Below, in pieces: positions 14,111 to 36,019 of a stretch of 64,000 bases of DNA. Below the pieces are notes generated by a model. It ran no database searches. It had not been told where the DNA came from and saw nothing but the letters and a program-made list of their open reading frames with translations. The DNA is taken from assembly GCF_043641665.1 (NCBI RefSeq), contig NC_092200.1, forward strand, positions 17,059,694 through 17,123,693. Direction: 5' to 3'. Position numbers and translations under genes: made by a program. How positions within the stretch are numbered: position 1 is the first letter of the stretch; every line of letters starts with the position of its first letter. The DNA is from Enoplosus armatus. Its lineage: Eukaryota; Chordata; Actinopteri; Centrarchiformes; Enoplosidae.

Positions 14111-17100
14111 TGCGGAAAATGTGTTGTCTTTTCATGCAGCAGCGGGCGTTATTCTGTCGGGTCGGCGAAGCCTATTAAAAGGCATGACTCAGCTGAGATT
14201 CAGCTCATCATGTGAGGGGTAATGGGCGAGCATTTTCTGAATGGGCGAAGGCAGGGGGGGGGGAAGTGAGATAACGAGCCAGGGGTCATCTAGGTTAAGA
14301 TGAATATTCTTACGCCCACACTCTCTCAATCCATCCTCAGTGCTTGTGGCCCCCCTTTTGGCACAGGGACCCCAGAGAGGACTGCAGTATTTATCTCTCC
14401 GTCACCTCTCACCTTCTCGTCGTTATCTCCCCATCCTGCCACTCTCGCTCTCGCTCTCCGGCGTAACACCGGCCTCAACAAACAGAAGCGAGCGCTGCAT
14501 TCGCCTCCATTCACGGACAGCCATCGCCCCGGCTTTTCCCAATCCGATAATAACACCCCACTCCTCTCCTTTTCCGCTTTAATTGCTTCTGGGCTCACGT
14601 CGGAGGCAAGAGTGGAAAATTCCACAGCGGTAAGATAACTTCACTCCTGAGCCGCCTCGTTCCAAATTAAAGGCATGTGTGGAATTTCATGCCAGAGCTC
14701 TGACAATCGGCGAGAAGAGACGATGGAGAGGAGGGCGAAGATGTCAGAGGGAATCGAGGAGAGGAGTGGCAGAAAGAAACCATCGACTACCACTTCTTCC
14801 TTCACCGAGGCTTCCCCTATCCTCGCTCACCTCGTCCCCCCCCCCCTCCCGATGAGGGCCTGGAGAATAAAGGCATTATAGAGGCTCAAGCCCGGCTGCA
14901 CATGCCCCAAATGCCTATTTAATCAAAAGAAAATAAACCTGGCCAAATTCACATATTGGTGTCTGCACAAGTTAACCTGCCTCGCTGGTGGAGAATTGAA
15001 ACCTGCTGTTGGAGCGTGGAGGCTTCTGGCCCATGTCTCTTTGCCCCCACGCCTGCTACCTAAACACAGCAGAGGAAGGCACGCCCTGCACTCAGCTCGT
15101 ACGTTATGTTTGAGAACATGAACCCAAATGAAAATACGGCTCTTGGCTCAAATTGTTATCAAAAAAAGAACGTTTGAGTAAATACTTTTACAGAATTTCC
15201 TTTTTCCCCCCCCCCCATATTCATCCATATGGAAGGATAATGAAATCTGATAAGAAAATAATGTATTTTGGGTGTTCCGTGCCCTGAAATAAGCAAATGC
15301 TTTTCCTTCTGTAGCAATTGAGCTTTCAGCATGCTCCAACTTCCAGAGACTAACCGCTTTCCAAGGACTCCTATCTGCCTCCACATCAGCCGAATTCATA
15401 CGAACCCTCCGTCCCCGACACAACAGCTTTTGGGGCTTTCTTCCGAAACCACAACACAGCTCTTGTTACAGAGCATTTGAGGCTGGATTTTTGCGGAGCG
15501 CGGCCTCCGTCCAGGAAAAAGGCATCAACATCACGCTGCTCTCGGGCCCTCGCCCGCATGGCCTCTTCCTCTCCTCTCCGCTCCATTATCCCAGACAGGC
15601 CTATCGTGTTACCATAATGAATTCCTGTAGAGGAAAAGGCCCGTCTCTCCCGGGCCCCCAGTCCGGCTCCGATCCCCTCCTCTCACTTCTCGACTAATCT
15701 CTGTCCCTCTTCTTTTTCTTCTTACTGCTTCCCCCCCCCCTCCCCAGCCTCTCGTCGTTCCTTTGCTGCTTAGAGAGAACTGTAATGAACTCCGACCTCA
15801 GCAGCAGCGGAAACACAACACACCTCACACGGCCTCTTCCAAACTCCCAGACAATGATGCTCTATTTCAGGGGCCCCTTCGGACGATGATGGGATGAAGG
15901 GATGCTTCCTCGTGCAAAAGGACAACCGGGCCAAAAGGTATTAGACATGCAAAGCCTAAACATAACTTAAAGGACTGAAATGATCAATAACAGGCTGGTT
16001 AATAGGTTTGCTTGACATGAAAGCCCCAGGGTGCTTGACCCTCGTAACCTTTGTCGATGTGCCCTATTGACCCTGCTTGAGGGGAGCATGCAAGGCCAAA
16101 TAATGCATGAGAGTGACTGCTACTATTAAACATAGCAGCCATGGAGCGAAATGTTTAAGTATGGTGATATTACAGCCATATTTAAGGGCTTTACAGCGAT
16201 AATACCGAGCACATAAAATACTGATTCACTGCTCCGCTGATTCACTGAGTGATTCATTGCCGAGGCATAATCTTTAAAGAGCAACGTTCCCGCACTAGCT
16301 TTCTGAACTGTTGGTTATTGCAGGGCAGCTTCACCCACCACAGGTACTTAAAGGGAATAATTCACCTTCCAGGAAAAAAACCGTTACCGAGTTCAGCAGC
16401 TGATGATCCATCAAAAAAGGCAGATATCAGTGTCTCCGCCGACTCTGCACTGCAGAATGTGCAGTCAGAAGACATGTTTGGAGCGATTGGCGTGACTCAC
16501 TTTTCCTGCACTGGAAAAATATGCTTGCACTTACTGTGTTATTGGCGCTGTCCTCCTCCGTGTGTTCGGTAACTCGCCAATGACTTTTTCATACCCATTT
16601 GTTGAAAGGTATTCAAGGGAACGGAAGTGCAAAAGTCACATATTTCGACACTCTCAAGGTGTGCTCAGACGGAGCATAAAGCAGATTTAAATCTGACAGA
16701 TTTAGAAAGATTATTTACCTGTTTCCCAAGGTGCAAATGTATTTCTTGATAATGGCATAATGGTGTGAAATGACCAGTATTTGTCTATATTAATGTTACT
16801 TTCCATTATTTTATATTATAAAATAACGTCTTTATATTGTGCATACACGCGTGTCATACAAAACAAGCAAGGAAATGTGTTATTCTCCAAGTACAGTCTT
16901 CATTAGTAGGAATTAAAGATGCACCTTGGGAAGTGGGTCAAAAAAATCTGAATTATCATCCAGATGGTCTGAGGAGCCTTTGAGATATCGGGAAATACCT
17001 CACAAGGAGTTGTTAAACAACCTTCTGGGTTCTCAAAGATCGTTGAGGATTTATGGTTCAAAAAAAGATGTCGATACGTGAGAGGCGCAAGCTGCAGCTG

Positions 17101-17233
17101 GGTTTAAACGTCACGTGTGAAGAAGCTATTGGCTGTTATATTGACTCTGCAGACTGACAACCATATGCACTCTGACGCTACAGATACTCACACAGCACAT
17201 TACATCCACCTTCTCAAGATGTTTTTTTCCCCA

Positions 17234-17259
17234 AATATATATATATATATATATATATT
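17234..17259. repeat. (AT)n microsatellite
   Basis: Perfect AT tract shortly before the retroelement remnant. Confidence 0.95.
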
Positions 17260-17428
17260 ACACTGTTAATGACCAAAATAATGCCTCTGTATGCTACATA
17301 GTATCTTATAATACAAACAGTCTGTCTTCAGTAGACGCTTTCTGTTCCTCCTGTAGACTCTTCCATCTGGTGTGCGAACTATGAAGGCTCTTGATGTTCA
17401 CAACCACAGCTGGCTGCCATGTGTCTCC

Positions 17429-17936
17429 TCACTGTATTCTGACTTTTTTTTTTTTTTTTTTTTTTACCTGTTTGCAAATCATGGCAGCTGTCTTTGTTTG
17501 TCTGTCAGAGTCGCTCTTTTGCTTCCTATGTCTGTACTTTAGATCGCCGTGTGCTTGAGCTTTACCTTCAGGAGTCAGCAGAGTTGTGGATGTTGGCAGC
17601 TTGGACTGCAGAGAACCCTCGCGGAGCTCAAGCGGAGCAATGTAAGGGTCGCCGTTGCTGCTCTGTGCCTTCTTGATTATGCTCTCGACAGTTTGCACAG
17701 TTCTCCCTGCTAGTCCATTTGACTGAGCGTGCCCCGGACTGGAAGTAACATGTTGAATCACTAATGACTACATCTGGAGCGCCATGTCCTGTGAACGTCG
17801 ACTTCATTGCGGTGACGACACCTCGACTGGTCGTGTCACTCAATTTAGGGATCTCTGGATATTTCGAATAGTAAGCTGTTGCTTTCATGTTTTTCACGCT
17901 TTCACAATTCTTCTTTTTGTTCTTTGAGGTAAGCAC
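17429..17936 (-). pseudogene. Ty3/Gypsy-like integrase remnant
   Basis: Two minus-strand frames together resemble a retroelement integrase core. The upstream frame has YYSKYPEIPKLSDTTS and GAPDVVISD, with the second catalytic Asp. The downstream frame has SSPGHAQSNGLAGRTVQTVE. The frame changes between them near 17740-17765. The Glu expected in the second block (SNG-x-AE) is Gly here, so the catalytic triad is broken. A poly-A/T run disrupts the 3' end. The adjoining 17937-18450 may belong to the same element, but I see no firm motif there. No LTRs were identified. Confidence 0.7.
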
Positions 17937-18699
17937 AGCTCAAAGTATCAGCGATGTACAGTGACTGTGAGAGTGTCCCTCTGTAGTCTGATAGTATAAT
18001 AACCTTTCTCTGGTTTCCTGTGTGCCACCTCTACGTCACACTCACTCTGGCCGCTTACTGACATTAAAGTTTGTCCTTCTGTCAAAAACGGGGCAATGTT
18101 CCAAGATGCAACTGACTGGGCCATTTGCCACATACTGCGGCATGTGGTTAGCTTAAATCTGCACTAATCTCCCAACCAAATACAGTAAAGTTGTATTTAT
18201 GGAATACAACTTCACGTATTTCCCTCGGGAGTTGGTGGTAACCAAAACTGAGCTGAAAGGGTGAAAACTGGAATAACATTAGCAAGGAAGATAAGATTTG
18301 ACTCCAAATGAAAGCTAATGTCGCTCTGCGTCTGTTGGGTATGTTAACACGCAACTGTCTGTCCAACATGTTTGCCACATCAGCTTCACGAGGTGTTAAG
18401 CCGTTTACCGCACTGTCCCTTAGTGGTCAAAAAATGAATAACTGAACTGAAAGCAACACACAGCAAAAACATGTCATCAGAATGATTTTAAAGAAGCCAC
18501 AGTCCACTTAAAGTCCAGACAAGGGGGCTTTAATGAAGTAAGCACCTCGTTGTCTTTGAGGATTTTGACTGATCAACCAGAATAGGTGATTATTTTTGGC
18601 CCATCCCTGGCTAGAAATCACCAAGAGAAACGGAAGTGAACGAGGCACACTGAGAGAAAGTGGATGCAGTTAAAAAAAGTACGGGTCAATCAGTCTGGT

Positions 18700-18960
18700 C
18701 AGCCAGTCAGTCTCCCATGTAAGTGGGCCGCTACAGATGCTCTCTAATGAGCTGGGAGCCTCTAATCCAGTGGGCCTCGCCACATTCCACTGGCTCTAAT
18801 AAGACCTCGTCTAGCCCTGCGAGCTGATAGCGGCTTCATTAACCACACTATGAACCTGCACAGGAAGCCGATAGGGGGTTTTATTGGGGTTTTATTACGC
18901 AAGAGGAACCAGGGCCAGTTTAATTGGAGCCAATGAGGAAGGTGGGAGATGGTGGTGGGG
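18700..18960. promoter_or_regulatory. Candidate conserved non-coding element
   Basis: Repeat-free block with several TAAT/ATTA words (CTCTAATGAG, CTCTAATCC, CTCTAATAAG, TTCATTAACC, TTTAATTGG). The periodic CTCTAAT words are notable. Function is inferred only. Confidence 0.25.
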
Positions 18961-19797
18961 GGGGGGCGGGGGAAAGGAGAGAGGAGAGGCGGTAATCTGT
19001 GTTTCATCTCTGCCTTTTCCGCTATTCTCCCTGATCTTGAGGAAATCAGAGGTGGAGGCGAAGGGAGAGATGAATGGAAATGTGCCGCAAAAATAGGATA
19101 ATACTCCCGAGGATGAGTTTACGTTTGTTCCTTTTCTCTCGTTCCTGCAGAGCTAACCTCAATCCTGTTGTGCCGATGGCAGGCATCAGGAGCCGTCTGA
19201 GGCGAGGAGCTGTGATGTGTGACAGAAGCAGGCGTTTTCAGATGTTTAGGAATTTGGGTTGATTCTGAGTGTGGATACCTCCACAGTTAGTTCAGGGCCT
19301 ATATTTATCCAACCTCTCGGTGTCGATTTTTCATGTCAGAGTGCAAGAGGTGACGCGAGATCTGCGCCCCCAATTTTAGCTGCAGAGATAAATACGAGGC
19401 GTAGGCCTTCCTCGCTGTGACAACAGCCACTCGTAGTGATGCTGTGATGACTGAGATACAGTACTATTGCCCCATTTTTGCATTTTCTTTCAACACAAAT
19501 CTGATTCCCATTTTGCGATGCACACTCAAGACATCTGGATGAGTTCATGTGACACTGTGGGGGTGTGACTGAACACTGGGTTCCATGGACTATCCACAGA
19601 CACAATGCTGATCTATGTGTGCCTGCCAGCAGAGCCACTCAGAGCTCATGCTGAAACACAGAGCTGCCTTTGTGGCTCCCACCCTCTCGTCCATATTGTC
19701 CTGAGCTGAGCCCACCGCGTTAAGTGCTTGTTTCCGTCCTGCCCTTGAAGCATCTCCACCTTCCAGGGACTCTGAAAAAGCACTGCTTCATGCTGCC

Positions 19798-19828
19798 TTA
19801 GGGTTAGGAACCCTAACCCTAACCCTAA
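19798..19828. repeat. Interstitial telomeric repeats, inverted junction
   Basis: About two TTAGGG units face three CCCTAA units across two A bases. Flanks extend the symmetry imperfectly (TCATGCT on the left, complement of AGCATGA on the right). See findings. Confidence 0.9.
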
Positions 19829-20984
19829 GCTAAAGCATGAGAGCATCAGAGAAGCTGTCCCCCTAGCTGCCTACTGTAAATGCAATATATACATTCATTT
19901 CCAAGTGATTATTAACACATGATGGATGGAAAGGCATTACATCCTATCAGTGTGTTCCACTCAGCCTGAACATTCCAGCTTTTCTCTAATAAACTGATCT
20001 TTGCCTTTATAGGTCAGCACAGACATCTGACTGCTGTCACGGTGGCTGTGGATGTGGATGCAACCAAAACAATGCTGATGATCCAAGTTGAGTGTGGCAT
20101 TTGGACGGTTATCCTGCCTCTAATACGCCTCTGTGGTCCCAGCTCCCAACAGCAGGCTAATGACGAGTTTGAATAAGTCCCTCTCTGTAGGGCACCGGCA
20201 GCATGAGGCTTGTTTTCAGTCTTTCTCATGAACAGATCTCCAATTTGTACTTACTGGAATACAGTGAGGCGGAGAAAAAAAAACGCACACACTCCAATAT
20301 TTCAGGAATTCACCAGCCACCTACAAGTGACATCTGAAATTAATTGTGCGTGGAGGAGTAGAGGGGGGGGGGGGTATTTTCCATAGAAAATAGTGCGGAG
20401 GTCGCAGTCTATATTGCATGAGCAATACCACCAAAGGAAAACAATCTTTTAAACTGAGGGGGAATGAAATACTGCGGCTTTGATTGGAAAAATAATAGAA
20501 AAAAAAAAAAAAAAAGAGGAGCCCCTAGTTTCTGATTATAAAAACAGAGCCTCTGAATTGCATCTTTATGATTTCCCGGAATGAATGCCATTACGTCTGA
20601 ATGGATCTGAGCCAAAGGAACCCAAACACAGGCAGGAGTGTGGCCTGAAAAGCGGTATGCCGCCCCTTTTTTAACATATGCACATGGATTCCTTTTATGC
20701 TGCAACACAGTGTTCAGTGTTGGTGAACTTTGTTAAAACGAGTAATCGGAGCGAACCATTTGATTTCACTGGGATACAAAATCAGGTCGCTCCGCAGAAT
20801 TGTCGGAGATGTCACACCAAATAAACTATGAATTCATGAACTCTTTTTGGAGACCTCTTTAAAAAGACGCCCAGCAGCACAACAGCGGAAAGTTGACAAA
20901 AAGCTCAACTTCATGCAAACGTCCTCTGACGGAATGCGAGCGACAACCAGGCGACACGCCCACAGAAACAGTGCATAGTGCATA

Positions 20985-21150
20985 GTCGTACTTGTTAAAA
21001 GTCGGGGGATCACCAAAGGCATGTGGATTCATCGTCTGGGAACCATGAATGTCATGGCAGTCCACACGATAGCTGTCGAGCCATTTCAATCTGGACCAAA
21101 GTGGTGGACTTGCCCCACAGACACACATTGCCACCCTTAGACCCATGCCG
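20985..21150 (-). repeat. Dispersed repeat copy ('GCCATGA..TTCATGGT' family)
   Basis: On the minus strand it reads as GACTGCCATGACATTCATGG, followed by a stretch resembling CCCAGACGATGAATCCACAT. The same motif order occurs at 40845-40905, 43580-43800 and 60480-60985. Confidence 0.55.
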
Positions 21151-21314
21151 CTAGCCTTCATGCTACACATAATAAGTGTCTCTTTCTCAGACAGAAACAG
21201 GTTTTTTTTTTCTTGTGGAATGCTCAAAGAATGTCACCTCTAAAAGGGAACATCACTTTTTGATTGATCTGCTCACTGCTCACGGACCAGGAACCAGCAC
21301 TATAAACTATTCTG

Positions 21315-21335
21315 TATATATATATATATATATAT
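21315..21335. repeat. (AT)n microsatellite
   Basis: Short AT tract next to a dispersed repeat copy. Confidence 0.9.
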
Positions 21336-24300
21336 TCTGTAGCCTTCATCACTTCTGAATCTATTCCCTCCGTGAAATACTGCTGCAGTCCTGTCCGGGC
21401 TGAGCGTGAACTTGAAGTAGCCTTGTGGCTGCATACGCGGCTCCATATGAGTGTGTATCTGCTCGGCCAGGTCTGTCCGGTGAAGGGAGCCAAAGGCTGG
21501 AGCTGACATGCGGCCTCTCACACAGCTGATAAGGCCCCTCTCTGGCTGTGGTGCAGACTGTAGATTAAGCTCTTATAGAAAAGGGAGGAGAAATCTGGCT
21601 CGTGAGGATGAGGAGGGAGAGGGGGATGTTAGTGATTAACCCCCCCCCCCCCCGACCAGCACAGGGCCAACATTATTATCTCTTCTGCTCCAACACTGTA
21701 CCCTCAACCCCATTTCCAGTCCCACTGTTCTTGGAATAGCATCGTCTATACCCTCCTTTAGGGGCCGCCCACAGAAGGCCAAACATTCTGGACACAGGCC
21801 TGGTGCTCAGTTCAGGGTCCGTATCCTACACACTGGGCTCACTGCTGCTTTGTTCAGCTGAATGAGGGTTACATCACCAGTACATTTGAAGGTCCTATAT
21901 CAGTTTTGTTTTTTCGAACCTCCGAGCCTGTGATCCGCGGACGAAGCGCCCCTGGTTAAAGGTCTTCCTTGCTACACCAGCTCACTGGTGAAGCTGAAGT
22001 GTGCAAAGTCAACACAATTGGCACAACTTAACAAAAAGCAGCTCCTGCACACAATCATCACTTATGGTAAATGTATTGAACAGCTGAAATATATGTATGA
22101 GGTTGCCAATACTGAACGAATGAGCAGTTCAGCCTCTTATAAACTTAATGCTAACTAAAGTTTAACAAAAAAAAAAAACATGTTTCCGTGTTCCCTGTAA
22201 TGAGTATTGAATTGCAGACCTGTACAATAAAGCATCAGCCTATTTATGTCTAGTTCAAGTGAGAAACTCTCAACTCGTATATCTAAACACTGCACATCAA
22301 ATCCGTTTCAGCCTCTTCATGGCACAGCGGCAGCTTTGACAAAACAACAAAGCACACGTGACGGTTTAAATGCAGCAGCCGGAGCTCTGGGGACCCGCAT
22401 CACATGTGTATATACGTGGCATCACACAGGCATTCTCCACCCGCGGCGTAAAGGCACCCAGGAGAGCTTGGTGGAGCGCTGTGGATGTATCCATGGGTAC
22501 CCGCCCCATGTCCTGATGGCAGCGGTACAGTGGCCATGTGTGCTTGTGTGCGGCGTACCCGCGTGACAGTTCATCGTCCGTCGCCGCCCGATCAGCAGGG
22601 GCCCGACCTGGCCCGGTGCTGAATGGATGTAGCCTCTCTACTGTCCAGTAGGAGAAAGAATGTGCAAACCACCACGGTCGGTGACACTAGGTTGGCTTTG
22701 GTTGCCAGTAACTCTGTGCCAGGCTCCAATTAGGCAGCCATGCGTCCTACACTGAAACAATGGTACTGTTGGTGGGTACAGTAAGTCCCAGGCATTCCCA
22801 TACAGCGCAAACACATAAGAGTTGGACGCCAATAGTTTACCTCATGTTTTCATTGTAGCGGGACGTGGAGACACGGAGACACGGGCTGCTGCATTTTGCC
22901 TGGGGTCACTTGAATGTTACTTTCCATAACCACATTTCTTTCAGCCGGTACACACCTCTGCGGTTACACAGTAGAAGCTCTGCAGCCAGAGATGCACATA
23001 GCTCCATCTCACCACCTCCTATCCAAAGCAAAAAAAACAAACTGAGGTGTTGATGAGTGGGGAACCTGGGTTCCCCCCGGGGGCAGCCAAGAAACTAGCG
23101 TAATGACCTCTCACAATGTTGTGGGGACAATTCGTGGAACTGCGGGGGGAAATGCTTTGGAGATTACAGTCTCCACACTGCTCCCAAGGTCTTTGTGGAG
23201 TCGGTGGAGGTAAGTGGAAGGAGTGGCGGGGTGATCGGATGGCTTGATAAAATAACTTCTGAAAGTGCTCCAACTGATAAGGCCTCCACATCAAACACCA
23301 CGTTCTCCAGGAGCAAAAACCCTTTTCCTCCAACGCTAACAGGGGGCATTCAACCTCAAATGCATGCCAATATCTTTTTCATTTCTTGTTGTTTTTCCAA
23401 CTTTTCCTCCCTCACCGTGTCTCAAATCCCTCCCATATTTTTCAAACCCTCGGGCCATCTTTTTACATTCTTTCAGGCTCTGAAGGCGCATTAGGAGCCA
23501 AGAAAAAGGTAGAAACATAAACTCTGGCCATCGCCCCGCTGAACCTCTGGACTTCCTGAGAGGGGGCCAATCCATCTGACTTTTTGCCAGTTTTCCTAAT
23601 AAATCAGAGCTCACAGTGTGCCGCCTGCAACCACCCCAGAGGAAGGTCACTGCTGGGCAGGTTAGCCAAACACAACCTTGGTCCCTTTGCAGACTTAAGT
23701 GCTCTATCACTGGGGGACGGTCACATAAAACCTTGACACTGCAATGGTTGGGATGAGTTAGAAAAAAAAAAAAAAAAAACACGATTAACCTTGACATTGA
23801 CCTGTGGCAACCTTTTGGCAAGTGGCCACAGTTTCTATCTATCCCTGTAATTACCCCATAAACTGCTCAATAAATGGAGAGTGCGCCATCCTAGAGGGGT
23901 CTATAAATAAAAGAAAAGCAGCACAGCACATTCTAAACCACCAAATGCGAATCAGAAGATCCATGGCGCTGACATCTAGCTCTTTCAAATGAACCCCACA
24001 ATACCGAGCAGTCCCATTTCATCAAATTCTCCAGAGGTGTTGATTTCCCCACCCAATGCTTCTCTAACCACCGCCGTTTCACAACCACTCTGTTGCTCAG
24101 AGCAGACCCATCAGTCAGAAACTCACTCATGGAAATAATAATAAAAAAAAAACAAAAAAAAAACAACGCTCTGAGAGGAGAGATGACTGAGATAGAAGGA
24201 GAGGCACACTGAATTCGAAAGAGAAAGGAGTGAGTGAAGTTCAAACCCAGGGGGGTGTGAGGCCGCCTCACTCCTTTCCTCCCATCCGTGCCCCCGTGGC

Positions 24301-24527
24301 AGCGGGTGGACGGGTGGTCGGAGGGGAGGAGGAGGCAGTTAAAAGTCTATCCTCTCACCCTCCTGACCTCCCGCGGCAATGAGCGGAAAAACAGCTGTGG
24401 GCCGCGCACTCCCCACTCCTCAAACGCTGTCCCATGGGCCCGAAGCACACATATACAAACACACTCCGAGGATGTGAACCTGCACATGCACTCTTAACAC
24501 ATGCACCCTAAGGTCCTCTTTCCTCCG

Positions 24528-24532
<5 letters not shown>

Positions 24533-24556
<24 letters not shown>
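24533..24556. repeat. (CA)n microsatellite
   Basis: Short perfect dinucleotide tract in intergenic DNA. Confidence 0.95.
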
Positions 24557-24558
<2 letters not shown>

Positions 24559-25936
24559 TTACGTAACTGTGAAAAGAATGACCTTTTTGGTGTTTTCGAC
24601 TTCTTGGCAACTTCGGTTTGGACGAGCAGTGCGATTAGCGGACACAGGCATCGTAAGCTGGAAGCTGAACCGAGAAGAGTTGAAGTGACATGTCTCTTCC
24701 AGCATATTTACATGACATATCAACCAGTGGGTTTTCAGAAAGGGTCAATCTGTTCTGCAGACTTCACCACAAAGCTGCTGACTTTGGTTCCAATGAACTG
24801 GGTGACCAAGTTGATGGGCTTCTACTTCTACTATAACTGTAACGCACGCTAGCACCATTATGTCACCGTTTCAGAGCATTTGCTGCTAAAAACTTTAATC
24901 CAGATGTAACATTTGAGAAAGAGCTGTTGGGAGTGTTCTTTGGACCGTTTTTTTTTTTTTTTTTAACCATCATTTGTTTAAAAAGCAATAGAGCCCCGAA
25001 AGGGACAGAAGGCAGTAAGGTTATCAGACGAGTCGAAATGATTGTGAATACCTTAACAATACTATAAGTGAAATAGTTTCAGTGTAAAAAGAAATATAAA
25101 GCTTTACACTTTCATAACCCCCAATTAGTTGGCAAAAAAAGATAACCTTCTGTTTATTTTCCTTGTTTTCCCAATGAGCTGATGAAATACATTAAAACTG
25201 TATTTATTTTACTCCGCTATTTGTCTCTCACTAGCTCATTTGACTTTTTAACTGCTTGAGTGTTTTCCTGTGCTTTCGGGCCTTAGTGTAATCAGTTATT
25301 GCCACAAGGAACACTTGTGATCAAATGCATCAGACTACAGCAGCAACGAAACTGTGCAGCTTGCTGGCTTACCCGAAAACACAGGCAGCTAAGCACACTT
25401 GAGAACCAGCCTTTTCAACTGGCTGGCTGACTGCTGACTCAGTTATCACAAACAATTGATGATGTACTCAGTTATATTTTGACACGTCTGATACCCTTTA
25501 ACGCCATAATAACCGAACCCAGTGTTTTCAATTTCCAATAAAAGTTTGACTGAATAAATGCAATAATAATTGAATTAATAACAAAAAAATATATCCATAG
25601 TTATTGTGTTTGAGGTGTAAACAGATTATGTAGGCGATCAGTGTAAATTATAACATCCATGCACAACAGATTATGAATCAAACGAACCGATGACTCTACA
25701 GTCTTAGCTCCTGCATGAGCGTCAGTTTCCACAGTATTGACTTTAATTCCAACAGAGTGGGTACAGTAAAGTACCCGGTAATCATTCCCTTACTCCAGCT
25801 CCCAAACATATGCACATACAGGCCTCAGTAACACCCTCCAGTGTCCACGTTTGGAACAAAAGTCCGGCAGATGAATTCCACTGCAAAAGCTGTTCCTCAG
25901 CTCCTCAGTGAGGCGGCAGACAATAACACCAGAGTC

Positions 25937-35290
<9,354 letters not shown>

Positions 35291-35880
35291 TGCTGCCCCG
35301 AGAGAAGCGGAGAGGCGCATGCGCGCGGCTCTGTCTACGGCGACTGAGAGGTATCAAATCCGGGCGATGAAGAATCAGAATCACGTTTGACGAAAAAACA
35401 TTACCAAAAAAATGACTGTTAATGTGACTGTTATTTAAATGAAAGAGCTGTACCGCTGTGCATGGATGTGCAAAATACTGATATGGGAATGTGCAAATGT
35501 TCACAGTACAAAGTAGGCCACTTATTCTATGTGTCATGAACGTCTTTAATACGTTATATTTCCATTGTTTAATAAGAGTTGCTTTTACAACAACAACAAA
35601 AAAACAATTAAACACATTTTCCCACAGGAAAACACCCAGCTATTCTGGGGAAGGTGATACCCTGCGTTTCAGCGACGGATCCGCGTGAAATTTGTTTTTC
35701 CGTCTGAGAAAAACAGAAGAAAGGGAAAACGAAACCTACGGAGAGCAACGTTAACGCGCCGGGACCGAGAAGGACCTCACTGACGGCACCTGACATTAAG
35801 AGCCTACGCCACCCACGCGTCGACCGACTGCACTTCCTCTGTTTACTTCCTTCATAACCCAACCCGCCGTCTCTCAGGCA
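35291..35880. promoter_or_regulatory. Divergent mtpap/map3k8 promoter interval
   Basis: About 0.6 kb separates the mtpap start codon from the presumed 5' end of map3k8. The mtpap side is CpG-dense and holds a perfect GCGCATGCGC palindrome at 35315-35324. The map3k8 side (about 35640-35830) is also CpG-rich. No TATA box is obvious. Shared or closely spaced bidirectional promoters are inferred from gene orientation; transcription start sites are not visible from sequence. Confidence 0.6.
35315..35324. promoter_or_regulatory. NRF1-type binding palindrome upstream of mtpap
   Basis: GCGCATGCGC is the core of the NRF1 consensus. NRF1 activates many nuclear genes for mitochondrial proteins. The site ends 25 bp upstream of the chosen mtpap ATG and overlaps an alternative upstream ATG, which suggests that ATG lies in promoter or 5' UTR sequence. 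Binding is inferred. Confidence 0.6.
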
Positions 35881-36019
35881 GTCAGTCAGACGGTGTTGGC
35901 CGCCTGGAGACGCACCATGGAGAGACGACATGTCGCGTTAAGCTTCTGACTCAAAGATTACGGCAAGTACGGCGTGCTTTCTTCGTTACTGTGCCTCATC
36001 TGACGTTGTCGATGATGAG
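35881..36019 (+). other. map3k8: Possible map3k8 5' non-coding exon
   Basis: The map3k8 start codon lies in an exon opening at 36570 behind a clear AG, so at least one upstream non-coding exon is expected. The stretch after 35880 has candidate donors: GCAAGT after 35962, and GAG|GTGCGC near 36019. I cannot choose between them or fix the 5' end. Confidence 0.35.

Larger units (their letters stand above)
7261..17428. other. Intergenic, no gene recognised
   Basis: Both strands were read for conserved protein motifs and none was found. It includes low-repeat blocks such as 15940-16210 that look like non-coding conserved DNA. 12660-12900 has overlapping open frames of protein-like composition, but no family is recognised. 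Confidence 0.55.
17937..25936. other. Intergenic, no gene recognised; includes likely mtpap 3' UTR at its right end
   Basis: Holds the telomeric junction, one dispersed repeat copy and a candidate conserved block at 18700-18960. The last few hundred bases before 25937 are probably mtpap 3' UTR, with an unknown end. Confidence 0.55.
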
